A stretch of 64,000 nucleotides of DNA from assembly GCA_023443125.1 (NCBI GenBank), contig JAEZVO010000008.1, positions 1 to 64,000 of the forward strand. Reading direction: 5' to 3'. Below the pieces are notes generated by a model, which was given only the letters and a program-made list of their open reading frames with translations, ran no database searches and was not told the origin of the DNA. Made by a program: the position numbers and the translations under genes. The DNA comes from Actinomycetes bacterium (GTDB lineage Bacteria > Actinomycetota > Actinomycetes > Propionibacteriales > Propionibacteriaceae). This document shows positions 33,163 to 42,286 of this stretch, piece by piece (position 1 is the first letter of the stretch; every line of letters starts with the position of its first letter).

Positions 33163-33935
33163 GTGGCGCTAGCGGCAGCGTCGATATTCAGGCGCTCGAC
33201 GAGTTCCTTGCCCAGGCGCCGCCTGAGCTGAAGGAATGGGCTGACGCGCAGCGCGACGGGCTGTCGTCGGCGCCCGGATTGGCGGAGCTCCAAGACGACG
33301 AAACCCTCGTCGTTGAGGAGGCGACTGACCGGAAGCCGAAGCGGGAGCCGGCCACCGTCGCGCAGGGCATCAACAAGGTCCTTGTTGCGCTACTCGCCGC
33401 TGCGATCGTGCTGCTCGTGCAGGCTTGGGGTCGCCCGGCGCCGGAGTCCGCGTCCGACGCACCAGCCGGTGGCATGCCGTCGATGGGTGCGGGCGGGACC
33501 ACATTCAAGGAACTCGACACCAAACGTGTAGACGAGTTGAAACAGCGCTTAGAACAGAACGACGAAGACGTCGAAGCGCTGCGCGAGCTTGGCACGCTCT
33601 ATCAGGAAGCGGGCCAGTGGCAGGAAGCCTATGACTGCTGGGAGAAGCTGCTCGTCGTGCAGCCCGATGACGTTGATGCGCTCCTCTCGAGCGGCGTGTA
33701 CCGCTTCAACACCGGCGATATCGCCGGCGCGGAACAGCGCTGGACTGAGGTCACGAAGATTGCCCCGGACAAGCCCGAGGGCTACTACAACCTGGGTTTC
33801 GTCCACATGGCTAAGCAACCGGCCGACACCGTGAAGGCGAAGGCCGCGTGGGAGAAGCTGCTTGAGGTGGCGCCCGATTCGGAACTGACCAAGACGGCCT
33901 CGCAGCACATCGACCGCATGACCAAGGAGGGGTGA
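33159..33935 (+). CDS. TPR membrane protein of the nrf operon (NrfG/CcmI-like role)
   Basis: A 258-residue protein. An acidic cytosolic N-terminus (1-65) leads to a transmembrane helix (about 70-90, NKVLVALLAAAIVLLVQAWG) and three to four TPR units (about 115-250; ALRELGTLYQEAGQWQEAYD is typical). Its operon position suggests it holds apocytochrome NrfA/NrfH for heme attachment, as NrfG and CcmI do in Gram-negatives; that role is inferred, not seen. Its ATG overlaps the nrfA stop, and resB follows 3 bases later. Confidence 0.8.
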   Translation: MSGASGSVDIQALDEFLAQAPPELKEWADAQRDGLSSAPGLAELQDDETLVVEEATDRKPKREPATVAQGINKVLVALLAAAIVLLVQAWGRPAPESASDAPAGGMPSMGAGGTTFKELDTKRVDELKQRLEQNDEDVEALRELGTLYQEAGQWQEAYDCWEKLLVVQPDDVDALLSSGVYRFNTGDIAGAEQRWTEVTKIAPDKPEGYYNLGFVHMAKQPADTVKAKAAWEKLLEVAPDSELTKTASQHIDRMTKEG

Positions 33936-33938
33936 CCC

Positions 33939-35384
33939 ATGTTGCAGCAGCATGCGCATCCCCAGGCCAGTGACGGGCTCGATGACGACATCCACGTCGC
34001 ACCGAGCCATCTGCTGGCGAAGCTGTACGCCTTCTTTTACAACAAGAAGGTGGGCCTCATCCTCATCCTCGCGACGGGACTGCTCACTCTCCTTGGGGTC
34101 TTGGCCCGGCAGATGCCCGACTCCGCCCGCTTCGATCCTGCCCAGCGAGCCGCCTGGCTGGAACAAGTGCGCCCTATCTACGGCGGCTGGACGGACATCG
34201 TCGACGCGCTCGGCATCTTCCACATCTTCTCCTCGCCGATCTTTCTCACCGTCAGTGCGCTGCTGGCGCTATCGATCATCGCCTGCACCACCCATCGGTT
34301 GCCGTTGCTATACCGCAAGGCCTACCGGCCGCACACCCACGTCCGCCCCACCTTCTACGAGCACGCAAAGCTGACCACAGAGATTCGCTCGCCGAAGAAC
34401 CAAACCGACGCGTTGGCCGCCACGACTGCCGCCCTGCGCAAATCTGGACACAGGGTGATCGCGGACGAAGACGGGGAGACGCTCTACGTCGACCGTTTCC
34501 ACTGGGCACCGTTCGGTACAGCGGCAGCGCACCTGGGCTACGTGGTCGTGATGGCGGGCTTCCTCGTGAGCTCGTTCGCAGGCTTCCGCATTGACAACTT
34601 CGACCTCACCGTCGGGATCCCCCGCGATGTGGGACACGGCACCGGCCTCACCGCCGAGGCTAGGTCGTTCACCGATACCTACGACGACCAATGGGGCACT
34701 CCCATCGACTACGTCTCCGACCTCGTCGTCAGCCGCGACGGCGCTGAGCTCTCGCGGCAGATGGTACGGGTCAACGACCCCCTCATCATCGACGGCATCT
34801 ATTTCCACCAGGCATCCTTCGGGATCTCAGCGGTGATCACCGTGTTGGATGCGCAGGGGCAAGAACTCTTCCACGACGGGGTCCCGCTGGCCTGGACCAC
34901 CCCCGACGAACGGGGCCACTACGGCGTGGCCGTGCTTGAGGAACAGGGTGTGGAAGTGTTCGTCATCGCCAACGCTTCCGGTACACGAGTCCCCGGCCTC
35001 GAGGCTGGCCAGGTGCGCGTGGAAACCTACCCCGTTGACTCCCGCACCCCACTGGGGCAGGCGATCGTCGATTCCGGGTCGAATGCGCAAGTGGGGGAGC
35101 TGACCGTCGGCTTCGATCGTGAGCAGCAGTACACGAGCCTCATCGTCAAACGTGACCCTGGAACGGCCATCGTGTGGGTCGGATGCGCGCTGCTGATCGT
35201 CGGAACCTGCCTCACGATGGGGCTGCCACACCGCCGTCAGTGGGTGCGTGTCACCCCCGACGGCGACGGCTCCCGCATCCAGATGGCCACCCCCGACAAG
35301 CCGGACTCGGCGCGGCGCCGGATCTTCGACCAACTCGCCCGCTCAATCCAAGGCGCCACGGAAGGCACTGAACGAAAGGCGTAG
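33939..35384 (+). CDS. resB: ResB-family cytochrome c biogenesis protein
   Basis: A 481-residue membrane protein of the ResB/Ccs1 family. Three transmembrane segments lie near the N-terminus (about 38-60, 90-115, 190-215), a large extracytoplasmic region follows (215-415), and a last helix is at about 425-445. Signature parts are the LGVLARQMPDSARFDP stretch and the AHLGYVVVMAGFLVSS segment. With CcsA it forms the system II heme exporter and cytochrome c synthetase. The adjacent CcsA and thioredoxin complete the set, so this machinery is dedicated to, or at least co-expressed with, NrfHA. Confidence 0.93.
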   Translation: MLQQHAHPQASDGLDDDIHVAPSHLLAKLYAFFYNKKVGLILILATGLLTLLGVLARQMPDSARFDPAQRAAWLEQVRPIYGGWTDIVDALGIFHIFSSPIFLTVSALLALSIIACTTHRLPLLYRKAYRPHTHVRPTFYEHAKLTTEIRSPKNQTDALAATTAALRKSGHRVIADEDGETLYVDRFHWAPFGTAAAHLGYVVVMAGFLVSSFAGFRIDNFDLTVGIPRDVGHGTGLTAEARSFTDTYDDQWGTPIDYVSDLVVSRDGAELSRQMVRVNDPLIIDGIYFHQASFGISAVITVLDAQGQELFHDGVPLAWTTPDERGHYGVAVLEEQGVEVFVIANASGTRVPGLEAGQVRVETYPVDSRTPLGQAIVDSGSNAQVGELTVGFDREQQYTSLIVKRDPGTAIVWVGCALLIVGTCLTMGLPHRRQWVRVTPDGDGSRIQMATPDKPDSARRRIFDQLARSIQGATEGTERKA

Positions 35385-35386
35385 CC

Positions 35387-36298
35387 ATGCTCGAAACTGC
35401 ACAGTTACTACTTGTCGCGACGACCGTCCTGACGCTGGTGTCGTTCGCGTGTTATGTGGTCGCGTTCTGGTTCTCTCACCAAGCCGAGGCGACGGCCCGC
35501 GTCAAGGAGACGGCACTCGTGGGCGCCAGCGCCGACGCTGCGGAGTCGACGACGGACGAGCCCGAGCAAGGCAAGCGAGGGGGAACATCGCGAGGAACCG
35601 TGTGGCTCGGATCGGCGCTGATGCGTGTGGGCCTGCTGCTGCTCACCGCCTCGCTCATCACACGCGCGATCTCGACGGGGCACGCTCCGTTTGCGAACCA
35701 CTACGAGTTCGCCGTGTCGTTTGCGTGGGGCATGATCCTTGCGCACGTGCTTGTGGAGTGGAAATATCGAGTGCGAACGCTCGCGCTGGGAGTACTGCCA
35801 GTGATCTTCGGCATGTTGCTCTACGCCACGACGCTCTCCTATGAGGCGAAGCCGCTGATGCCAGCGCTGCAGAATTCGCCGCTGCTCACCACGCACGTGT
35901 TCTGCGCAGCGCTCGCCTACGGTGCGGCCGCAGTCGGCTTCGGCGCCGCGGTGATGTACCTGCTCGGCCCCCACGTACCTTGGAAGGGGTGGCCGAAGCA
36001 GGAGATCCTCGATGAGATCGGCTACAAGTCAGTGGTGGCGACGTTCCCGCTACTCACAATCATGATCGTGCTCGGCGCGCTGTGGGCCAACATCGCGTGG
36101 GGCCGCTACTGGAGCTGGGACCCGAAAGAGACGGCCGCGCTCGTCACCTGGCTGGTCTACGGTGCCTATCTCCATGCGCGAGTGACGCGCGGCTGGACCG
36201 GGAAACGGTCAGCGTGGTTGTTGGTGCTCGGCTTCGCCGCGATCATCTTCACCTACTTCGGAAACCTCTTCTTCGGCGGATTGCACTCCTACGCATGA
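35387..36298 (+). CDS. ccsB: CcsA/CcsB-type (ResC) cytochrome c heme-handling protein
   Basis: A 303-residue polytopic protein with about eight transmembrane helices. It has the tryptophan-rich heme-binding signature WGRYWSWDPKETAALVTWLV and conserved histidines at HYEFAVSFAWG, TTHVFCAALAYG and AYLHARV. It presents heme to apocytochromes together with ResB. It begins 2 bases after the resB stop, and its own stop overlaps the next start as ATGA. Confidence 0.95.
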   Translation: MLETAQLLLVATTVLTLVSFACYVVAFWFSHQAEATARVKETALVGASADAAESTTDEPEQGKRGGTSRGTVWLGSALMRVGLLLLTASLITRAISTGHAPFANHYEFAVSFAWGMILAHVLVEWKYRVRTLALGVLPVIFGMLLYATTLSYEAKPLMPALQNSPLLTTHVFCAALAYGAAAVGFGAAVMYLLGPHVPWKGWPKQEILDEIGYKSVVATFPLLTIMIVLGALWANIAWGRYWSWDPKETAALVTWLVYGAYLHARVTRGWTGKRSAWLLVLGFAAIIFTYFGNLFFGGLHSYA

Positions 36299-36879
36299 GC
36301 ACCACTCAGCACACGCAAGGCCGCGGCGGGCTCGTCGGACTGCTGATCGTCGTGGTGATCACGGTTGCGGCGCTGGTCGTCGGCAACCAGTTCGTCGGAT
36401 CCTCCGGCGGAGAGGGGGTCGCTCCGGGGGCTTCGTCGACGGTGGATGTCGCAGGAGCCCAACGGCGGCCCGTAGTGGGGGAGCAGGCCCCCCGGCTGGC
36501 CGCTGCATCACTGCATGGCGCATTCGACCTGGCCGAAGTAGACAAGCCCACGTGGGTGGTGTTCATGGCCTCATGGTGCCAACAGTGTCGCGCTGAGGCG
36601 CCCGACGTTGCTGCCGCGGCGAACGCACGCGATGACGTGGAAATCGTCGGGGTCTATCTCGGTGAAGACCAGGAGACGGTGCGGGCGTACAACGAACGGC
36701 TGGGCTTGACGTTCACGGCCATCCCCGACGAGTCGCAGAAGCTCGCGGCATCGTACGGGGTGCGCGCAATCCCGGCGCACTACTTCATCGACGCCGATGG
36801 GACTGTGCGGGAACTGGCGTTCGGGGCGCTGTCCGCCGATGCGATCGACGAGCATCTGGACCGGCTCGTGGACGGATGA
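36295..36879 (+). CDS. TlpA/ResA-like membrane-anchored thioredoxin
   Basis: A 194-residue protein with an N-terminal anchor helix (about 13-35) and an extracytoplasmic thioredoxin domain (about 60-190) with the active site MASWCQQCRAEAPD. As in ResA/CcsX it should reduce the CxxCH cysteines of NrfH and NrfA before heme attachment. The start at 36295 overlaps the ccsB stop by 4 bases. It is the last gene of the nrf operon and converges on hemL with a 34-bp gap and no clear hairpin. Confidence 0.9.
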   Translation: MSTTQHTQGRGGLVGLLIVVVITVAALVVGNQFVGSSGGEGVAPGASSTVDVAGAQRRPVVGEQAPRLAAASLHGAFDLAEVDKPTWVVFMASWCQQCRAEAPDVAAAANARDDVEIVGVYLGEDQETVRAYNERLGLTFTAIPDESQKLAASYGVRAIPAHYFIDADGTVRELAFGALSADAIDEHLDRLVDG

Positions 36880-36913
36880 ACCGTCTGGTTCTCCGTCCGG
36901 GCGCCCGCCGCGA

Positions 36914-38209
36914 TCAGCCCTGAGCCGCAGCCTTCGCGGCGGTGGGCAGCGCGTCGACGATCCGGCCAACGGCCTCGTCGTCGTGGGCCGCCGACAGGAA
37001 CCACGCCTCGAACGCCGACGGCGGGAGCGCGACGTGTTGGCTCAGCATCGCGTGGAAGAACCGGCCGAACGCGGCGGTGTCTTGCGCCTTCGCATCCTCG
37101 TAGTTGCGCACCGGTTCCTCGCGGAAGAACACCGAGAACAAGTTGCTCGCATGCTGCACCACGTGCGGCACCGACGCGGCGTTGAGCGCGTCGTGAACCG
37201 CCCCCTGCAGCTGCTCAGAAACCCGGTTGACATGGGCATACACCTCGTTGGTGGCGAGCCGGAGCGTGGCGATGCCAGCCGCCGTCGCGAGCGGATTCCC
37301 AGACAACGTCCCAGCCTGGTACACCGGCCCGACGGGCGCCAACAGCTGCATGACATCCTCGCGCCCAGCGAGCGCCGCCAGCGGCATGCCGCCGCCCACC
37401 ACCTTGCCGAACGTGATGAGGTCGGGCGTGTAGCCACCCTCAACCCCCAGCCACCCGCCCGGAGCGGTACGGAACCCGGTGAGCACTTCGTCGACGATCA
37501 TCAGCGCGCCGTGCTCCTCAGTGAGGCGGCGAATCTCCTGGTTGAAGCCCTCCGACGGTGGCACTACACCCATGTTGCACGGCACCGCTTCCGTGATGAC
37601 GCACGCGATCTCGCTGCCCGCCTGCGCGAACACCGCTCGGAGCCCATCGACGTCGTTGTAGTCGACGACGATGGTGTCGCCCGCTGCGGCTGGCGTCACG
37701 CCAGCAGAACCGGGCAATCCCTGGGTGGCCAGCCCCGACCCAGCAGCGGCGAGGAGCGCGTCGGAGTGTCCGTGGTAGCAGCCGGCGAACTTCACAATCT
37801 TGCTGCGCTCGGTTGCCCCGCGCGCCAGGCGGATGGCGGTCATCGTCGCTTCGGTGCCCGTCGACACGAACCGCACTTGCTGGGCGGCCGGTACCCGCTC
37901 GCGGATGAGCTCGGCCAGCTCCACCTCGGCGCTGGTGGGGGCGCCGAACGACAGCCCCTGCGCTGCAGCTTCCTGCACCGCGGCCACCACCATCGGGTGC
38001 GCATGACCCAGCAGCGCCGGACCCCACGAACACACGAGGTCGACGTAGTCCTGGCCGTTCACATCAAAGACGTGCGCCCCGCACGCCTTCGCGATGAACA
38101 CCGGCGTGCCACCCACGGAACCGAACGCGCGCACCGGCGACGACACCCCGCCAGGTATTACTCCCTTCGCGCGACGAAATAGCGTGTCCATGTCGATTAC
38201 TTCAGCCAT
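36914..38209 (-). CDS. hemL: Glutamate-1-semialdehyde 2,1-aminomutase
   Basis: A 431-residue PLP enzyme making 5-aminolevulinate from glutamate-1-semialdehyde, the second step of the C5 heme pathway. The PLP lysine is in LITFGKVVGGGMPLAAL, and the N-terminal RRAKGVIPGGVSSPVRAFGS is characteristic. The ATG at 38209 overlaps hemB by 13 bases; an ATG 18 bases further in (38191, MDTLFRRAKG) is equally good. It is the last gene of the hemE-hemY-hemCD-hemB-hemL operon. Confidence 0.97.
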   Translation of the reverse strand: MAEVIDMDTLFRRAKGVIPGGVSSPVRAFGSVGGTPVFIAKACGAHVFDVNGQDYVDLVCSWGPALLGHAHPMVVAAVQEAAAQGLSFGAPTSAEVELAELIRERVPAAQQVRFVSTGTEATMTAIRLARGATERSKIVKFAGCYHGHSDALLAAAGSGLATQGLPGSAGVTPAAAGDTIVVDYNDVDGLRAVFAQAGSEIACVITEAVPCNMGVVPPSEGFNQEIRRLTEEHGALMIVDEVLTGFRTAPGGWLGVEGGYTPDLITFGKVVGGGMPLAALAGREDVMQLLAPVGPVYQAGTLSGNPLATAAGIATLRLATNEVYAHVNRVSEQLQGAVHDALNAASVPHVVQHASNLFSVFFREEPVRNYEDAKAQDTAAFGRFFHAMLSQHVALPPSAFEAWFLSAAHDDEAVGRIVDALPTAAKAAAQG

Positions 38210-39168
38210 GAGGCCATCTCCAATCCCCAGTAGGTGAGCACGATATCGGCGCCTGCCCGCACGATGGCGGTGACGGACTCGTCGATGGCGCGCTTTCGGT
38301 CAATCCAGCCGTTCGCGGCGGCCGCCTCGATCATGGCGTACTCGCCCGACACCTGATACGCCGCGACGGGCACGTCGGAGATCTCCGCCACGTCGGCCAG
38401 CACGTCGAGGTAGTAGCCGGCGGGTTTCACCATCACCATGTCGGCGCCTTCTGCCAAGTCGAGGTCGGTTTCGCGCACACCTTCCCGGCGGTTGGCCGGG
38501 TCTTGCTGATAGGTGCGACGGTCGCCCTGCAACGTAGACGTGACTGCCTCGCGGAACGGGCCATAGAAGCTCGACGCATACTTCGCGGAGTAGGCGAGGA
38601 TGGCGGTGTCGATGTGGCCCTCGCCGTCGAGCGCGGCGCGGATCGCGTCGATCTGGCCGTCCATCATCCCGGAGGGTGCGACGACGTGCGCCCCCGCGTT
38701 GGCCTGCGCGATCGCCATCGACGCGTAGGCTGCGAGGGTGGCGTCGTTGTCGACAGAGCCGTCGTCAGCGAGGAAGCCGCAGTGTCCGTGCGAGGTGAAC
38801 TCGTCGAGACAGGTGTCGGCCATGATGACGGTGTCGTCGCCCACTGCGTCGCGACAAGCGGCAATGCCGCGCTGCAGGATGCCGTCCTCGGCCCAGGCCT
38901 GCGACCCGCGCTCGTCCTTGACCTCGTCGGAAGGTACGCCGAACAGCATGATGCCGCCGAGCCCGGCGTTCGCAACGTCTTCCGCAACGCGCTTGATGCC
39001 CTCCGTGGTGTGGCGGCGGACGCCGGGCATGGAAGAGATGTCGCCTTCGGTGTCGGCCACGAAGGCAGGAAGTACGAGCTGGCTAGGGTGAACGCGGGTC
39101 TCGCGCACCAGCCTGCGCATGGCCGGGATGGTGCGCAAGCGGCGCGGGCGGAAGGGAATGTGGGTCAT
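38197..39168 (-). CDS. hemB: Porphobilinogen synthase (ALA dehydratase)
   Basis: A 323-residue enzyme that condenses two ALA molecules to porphobilinogen. Visible are the metal region DTCLDEFTSHGHCG, the Schiff-base lysines in YSAKYASSFYGPFR and MVMVKPAGYYLD, and the start FRPRRLRTIPAMRRLVRET. ATG 39168 is chosen; the minus strand has TAACGT 7 nt upstream, so an internal leaderless promoter is possible. A four-copy inverted repeat separates it from hemCD. Confidence 0.97.
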   Translation of the reverse strand: MTHIPFRPRRLRTIPAMRRLVRETRVHPSQLVLPAFVADTEGDISSMPGVRRHTTEGIKRVAEDVANAGLGGIMLFGVPSDEVKDERGSQAWAEDGILQRGIAACRDAVGDDTVIMADTCLDEFTSHGHCGFLADDGSVDNDATLAAYASMAIAQANAGAHVVAPSGMMDGQIDAIRAALDGEGHIDTAILAYSAKYASSFYGPFREAVTSTLQGDRRTYQQDPANRREGVRETDLDLAEGADMVMVKPAGYYLDVLADVAEISDVPVAAYQVSGEYAMIEAAAANGWIDRKRAIDESVTAIVRAGADIVLTYWGLEMASWLK

Positions 39169-39194
39169 GGCGTCCACGTTACCGCGGAAAACCC

Positions 39195-39399
39195 GACCGT
39201 TATCCTCCACGAGAAGCTAATGACCCCTTGTTTGGATGGTTTTTCTTCGCGCGTGGAGGAAAACGGTCAAACCTCGCGTCGTTGGAGGATGCCTCTGGCC
39301 CGGGGGCGTGCGGCTGCCGCCCAATGACCGTTATCCTCCACGCCTGCAGAAAACTCTCGAAAGGCGGGTCTCGCTCGCTTCTCGTGGAGGATAACGGTC
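39195..39399. repeat. Four alternating copies of a 17-bp unit (double hairpin)
   Basis: GACCGTTATCCTCCACG occurs at 39195-39211 and 39326-39342, and its reverse complement at 39252-39268 (one mismatch) and 39383-39399. The outermost pair extends to 23 perfect bases (39195-39217 with 39377-39399). Either two side-by-side hairpins or one long stem can form. The last copy overlaps the hemCD stop codon. It fills the 229-bp hemCD-hemB gap. Confidence 0.85.
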
Positions 39400-41023
39400 A
39401 ACTTTCGTGGATGCCCCCGAGGGCCTCGACGAGCCCGGCCACGTCTTGCGTGGCCGCGGTGGCGGCGACGGGGACGCCTGCGGCGTCGAGCGCGCGCCGA
39501 GACGGCTCACCGAACGCGACGACGCGCACGTCGTCGCGCCACCCGAACAGCTTGGCGAACGCCCGCCCGACGGATCCCGACGTGACCACCACCACGTCGA
39601 ACTGCCCGGAACCCCAGGCGCGAATGGCCTCGTCAGGCACGCTATCGAGCGCTGCCATGGTGTAGATGGGCACGACGTCGACGTTCCAGCCTTTTGCGCG
39701 TAAGCCATCGGCGAGCGTGGGGGAGGAGAGCTTCGAGCCCGGAACAACCACGCGGCCTGGGCCGTCGGGGAAGGCAGACGCCAGTGCGCGTCCGCTCGAT
39801 TCTCCCTCCGGGATGAGATCGACGACGTACTCCGCCGCCTCGAGCGCCTTCGCTGTCGCCGCTCCGACCGCAGCCACCCGTGCACCCTCCGGCAGCCGGA
39901 CTCCGCGCCGGGCGAGAGATTGCAGGGTGTTTGCCGAAGTCACGGCCACCCAATCGGCCGCCGGCAGTGGCTCGACAAGCGGCAAATCCACCACGTTCTG
40001 CACCGGCTGGCAGAACACCTCAGCACCCGTGGCCCGCAGCCCGTCGGCGAGCGCCCCATCGGCGCGCGGCAGGAACACCTGCACGCCCGCTAGCGGCGTT
40101 TCCCCTCGCCAGAGCGAGGCGTCGTCGTGCAGCTCGGCGAGCCGCGACGGGCGCGTCGCATCCAGTTCCGCGACGTCGGCCGCGCCACCGTCGAGCAGCG
40201 CGCGCACCGATTCATCGGCCACACCGTCGCCGAGCGTCTGCTCCACCAGTGCCGACGATCGCCCATCGAGCGCGAACACCCCGGCGCGCAGTACACCGTC
40301 GGCGACCAGCGCGGCGATGGGCGCCGTGCAGCCGCCGCCCAATCCGGCGAGCACCGCTCGCTCGGCTTCCACCGCCCGCCGGGCCTCGGCGTCGTCGACG
40401 GCGGCCAGGGCCTGCAGCACTTCGACATTGTCAGCCCGGCATTCGAGCGCCAGCGCGCCCTGGCCTGGCGCGGGCAGGATGGGGAGTAGCTCGTCGATCT
40501 CGTCTGCCATGCCCAACCGACGAAGCCCCGCCGCCGCGAGCACGACGGCGTCGAGGTCGCCGTCGGCGACCCGCGCCAGGCGCGTGCCGACGTTGCCGCG
40601 AATGTCGACATATTGCAGGTCAGGCCGCAGCGCACGTAGCTGGGCAACCCGCCGGGGCGACCCGGTGCCCACCTTCGCGCCGGCGGGCAGCTCGTCGAGT
40701 CGGCGTCCGGCGGCGCAGAGCGCGTCGTGGGGGCAGGCGCGCTCAGGCACGGCGGCCACGACGAGGCCCGGCACCGCCGCGGTGGGGAGGTCTTTCAGCG
40801 AGTGGACGGCGAAGTCGCAGCGTCCATCGAGGATGGCGGTGCGCAGCTCTGCGGCGAACACGCCGAGCGTGCCGAGCCGGGTGAGCGACCCGCGCTCCAC
40901 GTCGCCGCCGGTGCGGATGCGCACCAGCTCGACGGTGTGCCCGAGCGCGCGCAGCTGGTCGGCCACGAGCTCCGATTGAGTCACCGCTAGCAGCGACGCC
41001 CGCGTGCCAAGCCTCAAATGCAT
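39398..41023 (-). CDS. hemCD: Fused porphobilinogen deaminase / uroporphyrinogen-III synthase
   Basis: A 541-residue bifunctional protein. Residues 1-300 are HemC, which polymerises four porphobilinogens to hydroxymethylbilane: RLGTRASLLAVTQSELVADQ, VHSLKDLPT and the cofactor cysteine in GGGCTAPIAALV. Residues about 310-541 are HemD, which closes the ring with D-ring inversion: weakly conserved, with VAVTSANTLQSLARRG and VVVTSGSVGRAFAKLF. HemC-HemD fusions occur in some actinobacteria and clostridia. The gene follows hemY by 9 bases. Its stop codon lies in the 17-bp repeat. Confidence 0.95.
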   Translation of the reverse strand: MHLRLGTRASLLAVTQSELVADQLRALGHTVELVRIRTGGDVERGSLTRLGTLGVFAAELRTAILDGRCDFAVHSLKDLPTAAVPGLVVAAVPERACPHDALCAAGRRLDELPAGAKVGTGSPRRVAQLRALRPDLQYVDIRGNVGTRLARVADGDLDAVVLAAAGLRRLGMADEIDELLPILPAPGQGALALECRADNVEVLQALAAVDDAEARRAVEAERAVLAGLGGGCTAPIAALVADGVLRAGVFALDGRSSALVEQTLGDGVADESVRALLDGGAADVAELDATRPSRLAELHDDASLWRGETPLAGVQVFLPRADGALADGLRATGAEVFCQPVQNVVDLPLVEPLPAADWVAVTSANTLQSLARRGVRLPEGARVAAVGAATAKALEAAEYVVDLIPEGESSGRALASAFPDGPGRVVVPGSKLSSPTLADGLRAKGWNVDVVPIYTMAALDSVPDEAIRAWGSGQFDVVVVTSGSVGRAFAKLFGWRDDVRVVAFGEPSRRALDAAGVPVAATAATQDVAGLVEALGGIHES

Positions 41024-41032
41024 GCCGGCTCC

Positions 41033-42286
41033 TCACCGAATCCGTTCCGCGGCTTCTGTCACCGGCCCGATGCCGTTGCCGTCCAGCCACGCGCCCACCA
41101 CATCGACGCCGACGGACGCCGCAGCCTCCAGCCAGGCCTCGCGCTCGTCGGCCGCGATGCGCCCGGGCATCTCGTGCGAGATCGCGACGACGTCGCGGAT
41201 GTGGCCGCTCAAATCCAGCTTGGTCAGCGCCGATGCATCCGCCGCCACCACCTCACGAGACGGCGTCTCTGCCCCGCCGTACGACAGCCGCAACACGTGC
41301 GCGCCCTCCACCCACGGCCACTTGCGCGAATAATGGGTGAGCGCCCGGGCGACGATGGCGTCGTCGCGTTCGCCCATCAGCAGCCCAGATCCGACGGGGT
41401 CCGCGCCGAGCTCTGGGTGGTCGCTCGCCACCAGCACAACCTGCGATGGCGTGGTGGCCGCTGGCTCCGACACCGTCGCGCCCAGCCCCGCCAGCAGCCG
41501 CGCTGTCACCGCACCGGGGGTCGCGAGCACGACCCGGTCGGCCCGCAACTGCCCATCGCCCGTAGTCACGACGAACTCGGCGCCGTCGCGCTCCACCTCG
41601 GACACCGCGCACCCGCACCGCACATCCAGCGGCGCCGCCAGCTCGTCGATCAGGCGGAACATCCCCCCGACGGGCTGCGCCACCGCCGCCTGCCCAGGGC
41701 GCCGGAGCGCTGAGACCGCACCCAGCAGCGACCCCTCCGCCGCCAGGGCATCGAGCAGTTTCGGCGCGAACACGTCGAGGCGCACATCCATCGGGTCCGA
41801 GCGGTACACGCCGCGCGTGAGCGGCGCCATGAGCTTGTCGACGACGCCTCGGCCCATGCGTGCCTCCGCGAGCTGGCCGGCGGTGGTGGCGTCGGCGCCG
41901 ACGCTGCGGTCGAGGTTCAGGTCTCGCTCAACCTGCGCGCGCTCGTCCGCGGTCAGCACCCTGAGCGCCGGGTCGTCGAGCGACCCAGGAATGCCGAGCA
42001 CTCCGTCGGCGAGTGGCACGATGCTGTCACTCCACCACACGTGCGGCTGCCCGGCCGGCCCGGCCACCTCCAGCCCCAACTCCGCGCACAGCGCCTGCGC
42101 GGCTGCGCTGCGGGTGGCGAACGCCTCCGCGCCAGCGTCGACGCGCACCCCGCCCACCTCGACGGGCGCGATCATCCCACCCGGCGCATTCGCCGCTTCG
42201 AGCACCACCACGTCGTGCCCGGATTCGACGAGGTTCCTCGCGACGAGCAGCCCAGCCAGGCCGCCTCCGACGACAACGGCGCTCAT
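41033..42286 (-). CDS. hemY: Coproporphyrinogen/protoporphyrinogen oxidase HemY (CgoX)
   Basis: A 417-residue FAD-dependent, oxygen-requiring oxidase. The N-terminal dinucleotide-binding motif VVVGGGLAGLLVARNLVESG and the LEAANAPGG stretch are clear, as is the C-terminal SGHIRDVVAISHEM region. Given HemQ downstream of ferrochelatase, the likely substrate is coproporphyrinogen III (CgoX activity). The ATG at 42286 overlaps the hemE stop (ATGA). Confidence 0.93.
   Translation of the reverse strand: MSAVVVGGGLAGLLVARNLVESGHDVVVLEAANAPGGMIAPVEVGGVRVDAGAEAFATRSAAAQALCAELGLEVAGPAGQPHVWWSDSIVPLADGVLGIPGSLDDPALRVLTADERAQVERDLNLDRSVGADATTAGQLAEARMGRGVVDKLMAPLTRGVYRSDPMDVRLDVFAPKLLDALAAEGSLLGAVSALRRPGQAAVAQPVGGMFRLIDELAAPLDVRCGCAVSEVERDGAEFVVTTGDGQLRADRVVLATPGAVTARLLAGLGATVSEPAATTPSQVVLVASDHPELGADPVGSGLLMGERDDAIVARALTHYSRKWPWVEGAHVLRLSYGGAETPSREVVAADASALTKLDLSGHIRDVVAISHEMPGRIAADEREAWLEAAASVGVDVVGAWLDGNGIGPVTEAAERIR

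Noticed and set aside
39195..39250. rho-independent terminator ending the hem operon after hemCD
   Set aside because: hemB and hemL continue in the same direction with no separate strong promoter seen, and the structure lacks a U-tract; it may regulate rather than end transcription.
39195..39399. Possible CRISPR array
   Set aside because: Copies alternate in orientation, which CRISPR repeats do not do, and spacing is irregular (40, 57 and 40 bases).
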